DNA of 64,000 bases from Thelonectria olida (taxonomy: Eukaryota; Ascomycota; Sordariomycetes; Hypocreales; Nectriaceae), in NCBI GenBank assembly GCA_020736575.1, contig JAGPYM010000008.1, positions 496,001-560,000 of the forward strand, read 5' to 3'. A program made the position numbers and the translations under genes. Under the pieces are notes generated by a model, which worked only from the letters and a program-made list of their open reading frames with translations, was not told the DNA's origin and did not search any database. Below, one piece after another: positions 10,538 to 20,461 of the stretch; within the stretch, counting starts at the first letter, position 1, and the number at the start of each line of letters is the position of its first letter.

Positions 10538-12614
10538 TTAATCGCTCTTCTCCACGCCGTTCACCTTCTCCTCGACCTTCTCCTCGACCTTGACTTCTGG
10601 GACAGGCACAGTCGTCTCCTCGACCTTCTCCTCGACTTTGACTTCTGGGACAGGCGCAGTCGTCTCCTCGACCTTCTCCTCAGCCTTTTCTTCCGGAGTG
10701 GCCACTTCTTCGGCCTTCTCTTCCACCACAGGAGCTTCCACGGGGGCTTCCACGGGGGCCTCCTCGACCTTCTCCTCGGGAACCGACACCTCTTCCGTCT
10801 TCTCTTCAGACACACCATTGGTCACACCGTTGGTCACACCGTTGGTCACACCGTTGGTAGCCTCCTCGGGGACAGAGACGCCGTTGGTCTCGACCTCGGC
10901 AGTAGGAGCCTCCACATCGTCGAAAACGATAGCAGCCTTGATGGCGCTCTTGTCCTTGATGCTCTGCAGAGCCTCACCAAACTGCTCAAGCTTGAACGTC
11001 TTGTTCACAATACCCTCAGTCTTGACCTTGCCCGAGTCGAGGTAGTCAATGGTGGCGGCTGTACCGAGTTAGCAACTGTCGTCCAAGATGAGGTGAACCT
11101 ATACTTACGGAACATGTAAGTCTCGGAGAACGAGCCAAGAATGGTAATCTCGTCACCAAAGATCTTTGATGGGGGCCAAGACACGCGGTCGGCGTTGGAG
11201 TAGACACTGGGGCGAGTTCTGATTAGTACTAGGACTTTTCGCCCCGATAGATCGAGAATAAGACGTACCCATAGACGACGAGAGTGCCGCCTCGTCGGAC
11301 ATAGTTGATGGAGTCCTCGAGAATTCTCACGGAGCCGGTAGCCTCAACAACTGCGAGATTGTTAGAATCAATGCCAGACAGACCTTCTAATCATCGACGA
11401 CATACCGATATCGAAACCATAGGGGTTCTCTGCGCGAAGCTGAGCGAATTGCTTGGCGGGGTCACTTCGCGAAAGCTCAATGTACTGATCAGCAGCATCG
11501 AGGCTCTTGGCGAGCTCCATCTTCAGACCTCCAGGGGCAGCAATGGTGACCTTGCAACCACCGTTTTGTCGCAGGAGTTGGGCAAGCATCTGGACCAGCG
11601 TTAGTCAAGACCAATAGGAACAGCAAGGACTCGGAACAGGGACTCGTACCAGACCAGTGGGACCAGCGCCGAACATGAGGACGTGAGATCCGAGCTTGGG
11701 GCGGATCTTCTCGAGACCGTGGCACGCGCAGGAAGCAGGCTCAAGGAGAGTGGCATCAACCCACGAGAGGTTCTGGATCTTGAAAACCTTGGCCGCGGGG
11801 TAGGCACAGTACTCGGCGAAGCCGCCGTTCATGGTGACACCGTGGGCATTGAACTATCGCATAACATGGTCAGTCTGGGTTGTGAGGAAGCGAATCAATT
11901 GGGCAAAGTTAACTAACGTTCTCACAGAGAAGAGGTTGGCCTCGTCGGCAGTAGAAGCACTCATTGCAGAGCTCACTGTTGTCAGCGGCGACACGGTCGC
12001 CAATGGAAAAACCCTTGACGTCCTACAACACCCTCGAGTCAGTCACAACATTTACAAAGACAAAGACAGTGCTATGGGCACGAACCTTGCCAACCTGAGC
12101 GACCACACCGACAGTCTCGTGGCCGGGAATCAAAGGGAATTTGGCAATGAATTCACCCTCGTGGATGTGCTAGTAGCACTGTTAGCCCCTTGCTATACAA
12201 ACACGGTTGATGCTATGAGTAATCACCAGATCTAGAGTCACGAGGTCAGTTACACGATGCGACTTTGCCAGGAGTCTACCAGACGGCAGCTGGGGGAGGA
12301 CTTACCGGTTCCACACACACCGCAGGCCTTGACTTGTACCAGGACATCATTGTCTCGCATCTCAGGGAGCGGGACCGTGACGATGGACCAATCCTCGGGC
12401 TTCTCATATCTGGATACGTGGTGGGGATAATGTTAGTAACCGAATTTCAGACTTGACCATGTGGTCTTAAAGAAATTGCATCTTGGTCACGGGAACCATC
12501 AAAGCGCGGGGCGACCCTGATGGATAGGTTGATCCTGTCTATTATATATAGGACAGCCGAAGACAAGACAGAAGCGTACCGGAGAGCTTTCATTTCTGTG
12601 GGAAGAGACACCAT
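10538..12614 (-). CDS. Zinc-dependent medium-chain alcohol/polyol dehydrogenase with repetitive acidic tail
   Basis: Ten exons: 12614-12580, 12409-12306, 12231-12227, 12169-12086, 12022-11918, 11853-11650, 11589-11406, 11350-11269, 11206-11109 and 11058-10538. They sum to 473 aa. Catalytic zinc ligands lie in CGVCGTD and PGHE. The structural zinc site is a four-cysteine cluster spaced C-x2-C-x2-C-x7-C. The cofactor loop is GAGPTG. This is the fold of sorbitol, arabinitol and butanediol dehydrogenases. A fungal D-arabinitol dehydrogenase is my best guess for substrate class, not shown by sequence. Exon 3 is only 5 nt, and without it the GTDLHIHEGEF core is broken. After the catalytic domain (about residue 350) an acidic tail of about 120 residues is built of NGVT and 16-residue [11 protein letters not shown] repeats, which is absent from ordinary family members. 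Confidence 0.87.
10559..10870 (-). repeat. Coding tandem repeats in the dehydrogenase tail
   Basis: Includes a 48-bp unit (16 residues, [17 protein letters not shown]) present about twice, EAPV repeats of 12 bp, and four near-identical 12-bp NGVT units around 10810-10860. All are in frame with the dehydrogenase. Confidence 0.8.
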
Positions 12615-15178
12615 CTTGGCGATTTGATAGACGGCAGATTACCGAGGGAGTTGAGGTAGATGATAGCAGGTAAGTCCTGGTATGACAAGGTCAAAGACAG
12701 ATGTGCTAACACGAATGATGTTAGATAAAGGAGGAGTGGCGGAAGAGGCTTCCTAAGAGGCGAAGCTTACAGTACTTGTACTTGAAGCAAATAATGCAGA
12801 GAGGTGAATGAGGAGGAGGAGAATGGATTGTGTCGAAGAGAAGAAACTCGGAGATGGACGGAAGATCACTGAAAAGGAGCGGGTATTTCAACACCTGCTC
12901 TTCCAATCTTTCCCGAGGGGGAAGGGAAGCGGAAAGGCCACGATGACAAGGTCCAAGGACCCAAGCCTCCCAGGGGGCCTCACGTCTCTGCCCACCGTGC
13001 TCGCTCGACTCCTTGTCCGCAACGACGTCCACCGAGCCACCGAGCGCGAAATACAGGACGACGCTCCCAACAGGTGAAGGTAGGTGAATACCAAGTCACC
13101 AAGGGCCTCACCCCAAGCGAGGGGTTCGTGCTGCCCCCCACCCACCCGGGACACGGCTGCACCAGTCGCAGCTCAGCTATCAGAGACATGTCCAATCTTG
13201 GCAGCCGTGGTGGATGCTGCACGCCGACATGTCACCTCATGAGAAGCTCAGGCCTTCTTCCCCAGGCCACTATCCCCTGATGTCGTTCCTGTTGTCCTCG
13301 GTCCTTTCGACCGTCGTCATGGGGGAATGGCCGAGACCGAAGGAAATCCAACCATCATGATGTATCCGGATGAGAATACGCCATGAATCTGGCCTCAGAG
13401 CGCCATATTCAAGGGTTCGTGCGAAGAGCCACGCGAGGGGAGGCAACCATCTTACACCTTCACAGTCACATCTTCACACCCTTCTCCCCGCATCCAATGA
13501 CGGTTTGGTACGGGTGCAGGCTGCAGCTCATTGCCTCTTCCCATGGGGTAAATATGGCACATCCTTGATTCGAGGCTTCGGGGCCACCGAGAAAGGGATA
13601 ACGGCAAAGGTCAACAACCGCGTTTGCCAGGAAACCCACGTCACAGTCTTCCATCTCTCCATATCTCGCAACCAAACGAGCGTCCCCAGCAACAGGCACA
13701 GTCCACTACCACTCCATACCCGAGCGGCCGTCGACGGCTGCCCGCCTGGTTCCCAAATAACCGGGCGATTCGACAAGGACATTGCTTGCTTGCATGGCCT
13801 GCGAGTGGAGCGGGGAGTCGAACCGCCAGCCGATGTATGGCGCCAACCTGGGCGAAGTCCGGGGTGAGGTGAGGTGAGGTGAGCGTTCTGGGCTATGGGC
13901 CATGGGAGGTTCAACGCCTCCCCCTTTGCTCAAGTTGCGTGGATTAACGTCGACGACGAGCGTCCAACCGTCCGACGACCCTGGTTGGTGCTTTGCATTG
14001 CAGGGGTCAGGATTCTCACCGAGGGCAAAAACGAGGCCACCGTCACAGCCCCCCGTTGTAACCTGACCAAAACTGTGTCGAGGTGAGCTGTCTCTCGGCG
14101 TCATTTGCATGATGGCCGAGGGCTAAGTTAGGAGAGCAAGCACAAGCCTCAGGAGTTGCAGCCCTCAAGTTACTGACAAGTCAACCATCTGTAAAGTGGT
14201 GTAAATGGCTGCCATGAAAGCCCTGCGCTGATTGTTGACGTTGCCATCTATCATCTGAATCTATGACGCTACACATCTCAGCTCGTCAATCTTGCAAATC
14301 TACGAATACCCTCTCCTCTCACTCACCTCGGTCAATAGCTCCCTCCCTCCCGTCACCAACACCGGGCCCCAACGTGCATATCGAAACCGAACCGTGCCGG
14401 CGGCATGGAAATGAAACGTCGTCCAGAATCAGATGTAAAAAATACGGTCCCGTAACGGATCCGCGTCTTATCTCACACTGTGGTGGCTCCGCGAAAAAGA
14501 ACGTGGTTTAACAGAGCATCTGACGTAAGAGTCAAACCACCTCATCGATATCCATACTGTATTAGGAGATGCCCAATTTGCCTGCAATTACCCCCGAAAG
14601 CCTCACCTAGGAACACCTGCTAATCAGGAGCCGAAACGCAATCCGTTCACCTTGCAAGAATCGCCTGAGCCCATTTCCAGAATATTCTCTCACACGAACC
14701 CTGCAAGGAGAAGGCCAAGGAGAAGCCTTCACCCAACATACAAGTACCTATTCGTACCTTATTACTCTGCTCAGACTTCTATGCGTGCCGCCGTCCTTAA
14801 TATGTACAGCTAAACGGACGGACATGTTCCGAGACGGACGTGCTCTCTCTCTGTCAGTCTCTTCTCACAAATGGGAATCGTTCCGACGACATGGGTGGTC
14901 TATTAGAAAGGCATGCACATACGCATTATACGTTCGTTCACATAACTTTTTCACATCTCACACATTCCTGAACCGATCGTTCTCGTTGACGGCAAAAATT
15001 GACCCTGATGCAAATGATTTCCGAGGATCTACCCTCAAAACTCCCACGGTGTCTCCCACGCAACCTGTTTCACGAGCGGACCCATGGTTGAAAAATTGCC
15101 CTCCATTTTTAGAGTACATGCCGATACCGTTTCGCCATGCATCTCATATTCCATCATCATAAAGGAAATGGGTTGTTT
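12615..15178. other. Gene-free region between the dehydrogenase and RPS10
   Basis: About 2.6 kb with several open frames of 60-165 codons on both strands. None has a recognisable domain or convincing composition. The left part should contain the dehydrogenase promoter, the right part the RPS10 3' UTR. A (GGTGA)4 repeat lies at 13863-13883. Confidence 0.45.
13863..13883. repeat. (GGTGA)4 microsatellite
   Basis: Four perfect GGTGA pentamers in intergenic DNA. A short related run occurs near 51100. Confidence 0.75.
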
Positions 15179-15797
15179 TTAAGAAGGGGGAGCACCACGA
15201 CCACGGCCATATCCACCACGGCTATAAAACTGTTAGAATCCACACTCCATTGCCAAATATAAAGATCAAGTCAAGGGGAATACTCACAACTGAGGAGCAA
15301 ACTCGCCAGGAGCACCACCCTCCTTGCCCTCACCACCCTCACGCCTTCGGTAACCGCCCTCACGGTCGCCACGGTCGCCGCCACGGCCACGGCCGAAAGG
15401 TCGTCGCTCACGCTCGCCCTCGCCGAGCATGCCACGGGGAGGAGCGTGCGATCGTTGTTGCTTGATGTGGGTGGCAGGAACGATCTCAGCGGGAAGGTGG
15501 AGCCATTCGCGGAGGTAGTCGAGGCCCTCGGGGGTCAGGGTGTAGTAGTAGTATTGCCACGAGAACTGAGTCTTGACATAGCCGCGGGAGGTGAGCGACT
15601 GGCAAGCCTTGATGACGAACAAGTTCTTGGTGTCGATATCGGTGTGCTTGGGAAGGTTGAAGTCCTTCGCAGCGACGAGGACACCCTCTCGGAAGAGGTA
15701 CTGGCAAGATTGTCAGCTTTCACGCAATTCGTCTCAGGTTTTCCCGTTCGCTCATTACCTCGTGGATCTTCTTACGGTCGGCCTTGGGAATCAACAT
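15179..15797 (-). CDS. RPS10: 40S ribosomal protein eS10 (RPS10)
   Basis: Exons 15797-15759, 15700-15288 and 15221-15179 give 164 aa. The start [20 protein letters not shown] is the canonical eS10 N-terminus, followed by the winged-helix core with [16 protein letters not shown]. The C-terminal tail is Gly/Arg-rich ([18 protein letters not shown] and GGYGRGRG) as expected. It is a component of the small cytosolic ribosomal subunit. The first intron follows 13 codons and the last exon is only 43 nt. It is divergent from SDE2 across 357 bp. Confidence 0.95.
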
Positions 15798-16154
15798 CGT
15801 GGCGGTTGGTGCTGCGTCGAGGGTCGATGTTGGAAAGAGGCAGGTTTCGGAGGGACAAAGGCAGATCTCGAAATGGATAACTTGTGGGCGCGTAAACCCT
15901 ACAAGAAATTCGGCGTAGCGAAGTGGGGAGGCTTTGGTTTGTGGGTTGTGGCGCTTGTCACGTGCTGATAAGATATTGGAGGGCTCGCATGTGTGGCTGG
16001 TTCGTGCTTCTTGATGGAGTCTGTTGGCGTCGCAACTCCAGGCGCAAATAACTTCATGCCACCGCGTTGACCTCTGAGAAACCATCGCATCACCTTCTAG
16101 AACCCGTTTCCAGCCAAGCGACTTTGTCGCAAACACCTTTGACATTAGAACATC
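15798..16154. promoter_or_regulatory. Divergent promoter of RPS10 and SDE2
   Basis: 357 bp between two divergent start codons. It must hold the leaders and core promoters of both genes. No clear TATA box is seen. Confidence 0.5.
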
Positions 16155-17003
16155 ATGTCTCCACGTAACTTGAACGTGCTGGTCACCAGCTTCTCCGGTC
16201 TTGGCTTGCCACCAACCTTGGTCCTCCCACTTTCATCATCAACAACCGTCACCGAGCTGCGCAACACCATCGACGACCGCTTGCCAACCACTGAATTAAG
16301 ACTCATCCTCACAACCATATCGAACAAGCAACTCCCTACACAGTCAGAGGCACCAATTTCCACATATCTCTCAACAACTGAAGATGAATTCTTGTCTCTA
16401 CGACTTTCTGTTCCCCTATGCGGTGGCAAAGGCGGTTTCGGATCCCAGCTCAGGGCCGCAGGTGGCCGCATGTCATCACGAAAGAAGAGGGGCCAGGAGG
16501 ATGGATCCAGCCGGAATCTCGACGGCCGTCGTCTGCGAACCGTGAACGAAGCCAAGGCTTTGGCCGAGTATCTTGCGATCAAGCCTGAGATGGAAAAGAA
16601 GGAGAAGGAGAAGCGCCGTGAGCGGTGGGAACAGATCGTCAAGATTTCTGAGGAGAAGGAAGCCGAGATCAAGTCCGGAAGCAAGGGACGCATCAATGGA
16701 CAGTGGGTGGAGGACAAGGAAGAGAGCACTGAGCGGACTCGAGATGCGGTTCTCGCTGCCATGAAGGCTGGCACATACAAAGACAATCTACTCGGCACAT
16801 CTCACGACTCCAATTCTACGCAACCAAGCAATGACCAGTCTGGCTCGGATGAAGACAAAGGCACTTCCTCCAAAGAGTCCACACCCCCAACCGACGAAAA
16901 GAAGCCCGACGTTCCAAAGGCGGAAGCAAAGCCAAGGACGTTCTTTGGATTCGACGAAGACGATGAGTTTATGAGCTCAGATGACGATGATGCCTCAAAG
17001 TGA
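16155..17003 (+). CDS. SDE2: Sde2-like splicing/genome-stability factor with cleavable ubiquitin fold
   Basis: Intronless, 282 aa. Residues 1-91 form a divergent ubiquitin-like fold ending in LCGG, followed directly by [22 protein letters not shown] (positions 92-113), the hallmark of Sde2. In fission yeast, cleavage after the Gly-Gly by deubiquitinases releases a Lys-starting C-terminal part. That part joins the spliceosome and promotes excision of selected introns, and it also acts in heterochromatin and telomere maintenance. The middle is a charged helix. The C-terminus is acidic and ends [16 protein letters not shown]. Processing is inferred from the conserved motif. Confidence 0.92.
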   Translation: MSPRNLNVLVTSFSGLGLPPTLVLPLSSSTTVTELRNTIDDRLPTTELRLILTTISNKQLPTQSEAPISTYLSTTEDEFLSLRLSVPLCGGKGGFGSQLRAAGGRMSSRKKRGQEDGSSRNLDGRRLRTVNEAKALAEYLAIKPEMEKKEKEKRRERWEQIVKISEEKEAEIKSGSKGRINGQWVEDKEESTERTRDAVLAAMKAGTYKDNLLGTSHDSNSTQPSNDQSGSDEDKGTSSKESTPPTDEKKPDVPKAEAKPRTFFGFDEDDEFMSSDDDDASK

Positions 17004-17423
17004 TTGCAGCAATGCAGCATCCGACAGTCTGGGATATTGGGAGTTCGTTTCAATAAAGAGCGGGTCAAAATTGGGCCAATCGCAACGGGCATTTTCGGGA
17101 TTACAGTGACAGGGACCCTGGATGTTTTGTTAGGAGTTTTGGAACTTGGGCAACTGGAATTACAGCGCTTCTGACTTGATAGATAATTTCTGAGCACATG
17201 ATGACATGGAACCTTGTTTTTCTTGCCTTTCGGCACATGACCCCCTGCTTCCACTTTTAGCACAATCAGGCGTGATTTGAGGCACAGACAACACAGGCAA
17301 CAAATGGGCGCCAATCTCTTCGGTGGTTTGTCTACAGCTGGTTAAGAAAGTGGTACAATTGCAGCGTGTCTGCTCCGTCTTCTATTCACAAGCCCCTTCA
17401 TACTCCAACGCTACAATCCCAAT
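17004..17423. other. Convergent 3' intergenic region
   Basis: 420 bp between the SDE2 and COX12 stop codons. It holds the 3' UTRs and no supported gene. Confidence 0.45.
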
Positions 17424-17983
17424 TTAAGCGTCCAGCTTGACGGGGAAGCTACCAGCCTCTGTAAATAACATTAGTCACAGTTGGCGAAGTCAGGTTAAGA
17501 GGGGTAACGAACCGCGCTGCTCGTCCCATCGCTGGTACCAGCCGGAGGGGCAGAGAGATCGGTAAGAGAGCCAGAACTGAATATCAATTAGCAATTGAAC
17601 GGCCAATTGGCGATTGTACCTTCGGCGTCTCATACCTGGCGGCAGGGAGCAAAGTCCTCGCCCTTGGCGTTGATGCACTTGTGGTAGTCGACGTAGTTTT
17701 GCCAGCAGTGCTTGGTCTGGTTCTGGTTGGGGAAACGGGCATCCGTGCCTAATAAATGTTAGAACGGTCGATTCCAGACGGTGGGAGCGCAATTGATGGG
17801 TTTATCGAGCGTTGGGTCTTCGTCGACAGTCGGAATCGTGGGTAGGCTTACCAGCTGCGCGGAATTGTTAGCCTCGGATCAAGATCAGGTCATTTTTTCG
17901 ACAGCGGGATTATCGGACTCACCAGTAACAAACTTGAAGGGCTTGGTGACAAGCTCCTGACCGTCCTGACCGTCGTCCGACAT
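17424..17983 (-). CDS. COX12: Cytochrome c oxidase subunit VIb (Cox12)
   Basis: Exons 17983-17923, 17854-17852, 17748-17636, 17576-17513 and 17458-17424 give 91 aa. The protein starts [18 protein letters not shown] and has the paired cysteine motifs C-x9-C ([11 protein letters not shown]) and C-x10-C ([12 protein letters not shown]). These form two disulfides after Mia40-dependent import into the intermembrane space. It ends PVKLDA, typical of fungal Cox12. Exon 2 is a 3-nt micro-exon (CTG) between a GCTAAC...GCGCAG acceptor and a GTAAGC donor; including it gives VTAGTDARF, skipping gives VTGTDARF. Divergent from a B12D-like gene with CCAAT boxes between. Confidence 0.93.
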
Positions 17984-18304
17984 TGTGAATTGATTGAGGG
18001 ATTGACTTTGCGGAGGGGAGATTTTCTTGGGGAATTGACGTCGCGAAGATGGAGCTCGGTGCGTGGATGGGAGGTTGATGCGTCAACGTCTCTCGGCTCG
18101 AATCAAGTGGTTCGATGCCGGAAGCTCGACGGGTGCCTCAGGCCTCCACGGGCCAATGGGGTAAGGCACCCACTCCAATTGGTGGGTCTGATTGCAATTG
18201 CACATCAGCTGTTCGACCAACTCCAAATCGTTCCTTCGAAGGTTGACAATTTCCAATTGAATCATCACCTCTGGACCTCCCACAGACCCTCTCCACTCAT
18301 CAAG
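17984..18304. promoter_or_regulatory. Shared divergent promoter with two CCAAT boxes
   Basis: 321 bp between COX12 and the B12D/MLRQ-like gene. CCAAT occurs at 18153-18157 and in the palindromic CCAATTGG at 18175-18182, readable on both strands. The CCAAT-binding Hap complex controls respiratory genes in fungi, so co-regulation of the two genes is plausible. This is inferred from motif and context. Confidence 0.55.
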
Positions 18305-18803
18305 ATGCGTTCCACCACCGCTCTCCGAATGTTCAGGCAGACGCCTCGCATGCTGCGACCCGTCCCCGTAAGTGCAATCCCAATGCTGCCTCGGCTGAGT
18401 TGAATGCTGACCCGGATATGTCTGCAGAAGGAGGACCAGGCTGGTACGTGACGCCAGAGCCCCGTCAACCCTCACGACCGAATCGAGACACGACGACGAG
18501 GAAAGCACTCAATGGACTAGGAAGACTAACCTCCGTCAAGGCCACACCGTTTCCCAGCGCCTCCGCAAGCTCAAGCAGATCCCCCCGGAGCTGTACCCCC
18601 TCGGTAATCCGACCTCGACGCCATTGAGTATGCTCCTGTACTAATTTTCTCTTCAAGCTGTCGTCGTTGGCTTCGCGCTCGGTGCCGCCACATACTCCAT
18701 CAGCCGCAAGTTCATTGTCGACAAGAACCTTCGTCTCTCGCGACAGGGCGCCGCCGCGCGAGCAGGTGACCATGGCTCCGAGTCCGAGGGCGAGCACCAC
18801 TAA
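18305..18803 (+). CDS. B12D/NDUFA4 (MLRQ)-like small mitochondrial membrane protein
   Basis: Exons 18305-18367, 18428-18443, 18541-18603 and 18658-18803 give 95 aa. The N-terminus (MRSTTALRMFRQTPRMLRPV) is a basic, Ser/Thr-rich presequence. The core IPPELYPLAVVVGFALGAA followed by TYSISRKFIVDKNLRLSRQG matches the single-helix pattern of the B12D/MLRQ family, members of which associate with complex I or cytochrome oxidase. The tail is acidic and His-rich. Exon 2 is only 16 nt. Frame and splice sites (CTGCAG, GTACGT, GTCAAG) agree. The family call rests on the pattern around the membrane helix and is likely but not certain. Confidence 0.72.
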
Positions 18804-19037
18804 ATTGTGTGCGGGGAGGTTAGGAAAACTGCCGGGATTGTCCAATATGCTTTGGGGGGCAGTGTTGTATATGTCAAGGAAGAAGAGCAGGGTGTTCAAT
18901 CAAGCATAACTGTTGAAGATTTTCGGTGATCCATTTATAGCTCATGTCCAATCGCCCAGTAAACGTGAACCCATTGCCTTAAAACGCCCTCGCTATGCTA
19001 ACGTACAAGTCAATACGAAGCTCCAATTGCCATCCCA

Positions 19038-19545
19038 TTATTGAATTTTCGGTCCTGCAACGTCCAATTGCTCCAGTCCTTGCATAGGGTCGGGACCAGC
19101 ATCTGGCATGATCTTTGCGTCATCACCAAGTCCCTTCTCCTCTGCGGCATGCTCAGCCAGCCAACCCTCCTATGCACACACAGTCAGTATAAATTTTCTT
19201 ATTGCGAAATGAGGGCCGTCTCACCTTTTCCCAAACGGCAGTTTTACTACCCAGACCGTCCTCAGCACTCTTGGGTGCCTTGGCCTGGGACACTTTGAGG
19301 ATCTTTCCGAAAAACTCCGATTGATCCATGTTGTCAATAGCCTCCTGCGCATCTGCGGCGTCTTCGAACTCGACGTAGGCGAAACCTCGATGGGGGTCTG
19401 TAGAATTTGGCGCATCCGACTTTGGGACTTTGACTTCCACGATCTCTCCAAACGGGATGAATGCTTCGTGGACATTCTGCCGCACAGCTACTTGTGAGAG
19501 TCCACCCACGTAAACCGTAGCTTTCCAACGAGCGGCGTCAGTCAT
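19038..19545 (-). CDS. Single-RRM RNA-binding protein similar to the cyclophilin E RRM
   Basis: Exons 19545-19225 and 19169-19038 give 150 aa. Residues 8-85 form one RNA recognition motif: RNP2 is VYVGGLSQ, RNP1 is RGFAYVEF, and the strand-4 region is GKILKVSQA. The arrangement KATVYVGGLSQVAVRQNVHEAF resembles the RRM of the nuclear cyclophilin PPIE/Cyp33, but no isomerase domain follows. The rest is a short acidic tail, as in fungal RRM-only versions. A nuclear pre-mRNA role is inferred from the family. Confidence 0.85.
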
Positions 19546-20461
19546 TTTAGGGCGAGTATAAAGGCGAGAAGCTGAGCAGTGAGTTTCCGAGCTTGCTTTT
19601 TTTTTTTGGTTTCTGTGTTGGTTGAGAGCTGTATTCGATCTGTTGTAATGCTTTCGTGAGCTTCAAGTCTCCGGTGATGAAATGTTCGTGCTTTTTCACG
19701 TGACTCTGAACACATGTAAGGTGAGAGAACAGTTCCAACTTGCAACTTGCTTTGATATTGATAAGTACGAAGTAGGTAGCTGGCTTATAAGGAGCAAAAT
19801 CAATAGCAAAAAAGTGAGCGAGAATAATTAGAATGATCTACAAACCAATGCTAATCTGAATCATTAATGTGTTTTAAACTGTTTTGAGTCGCACATTCTT
19901 CATCCTATAACACGAATACCTTCCTACTCCTGTGCTTCGTAGTAAGTACGAAGTAGGCAGCGAGCCGTTCTCCAAAAGGAGTCAAAGCAGGACCTGGATT
20001 TCAAATTACCGATGCGCATATCTTTGGTAATTCATCCAATAGAGCAACCTAGCTCATCGCTAAGAAAATCAATTGTTCAAACTCCTATTTCGTTCCAAAA
20101 GGAGAGGCCACCGTGTACCTGCATCATGGGAGCCAAGGTCGAAGATGGCGAAACACGTGATAAAATCCCCACCTTCCAGGACGCTTAGGGGGCACGGACG
20201 CGAAGCCATCGGGAGCTCAGGAGGGTGGGAGGATAGCCTGCAATCTGGCATCATACCTTGATTTCAAGACACCTATCATCCACGCCCTGCTTCGCCCAAC
20301 GCTGAAGCTTCATCTTGCGGGCCGAGGCAAGAAGCTTCACAATATTTCCTGGCCATTTCTTGAGCCAGCGTTGTTAATTTCTGTTTAAAACAAGCTCACC
20401 GCTATACCAATCACTCCTCCGATACTGAGCCACCTCGTCAAACCCCCCCGCCATCGCCATC
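19546..20461. promoter_or_regulatory. Divergent region between the RRM gene and SEC31 with dyad repeats
   Basis: 916 bp, AT-richer than the flanking genes. GTACGAAGTAGG appears twice (near 19766 and 19946). The second copy is the right arm of a perfect 7-bp dyad, CTTCGTA-gtaag-TACGAAG (19935-19953). No gene-like frame is seen. Confidence 0.5.

Noticed and set aside
13805..13880. tRNA-like GGTTCGACTCCCC motif on the minus strand
   Set aside because: The T-loop-like string is not flanked by a pairing T stem, and no acceptor, D or anticodon arm can be built upstream. Treated as chance.
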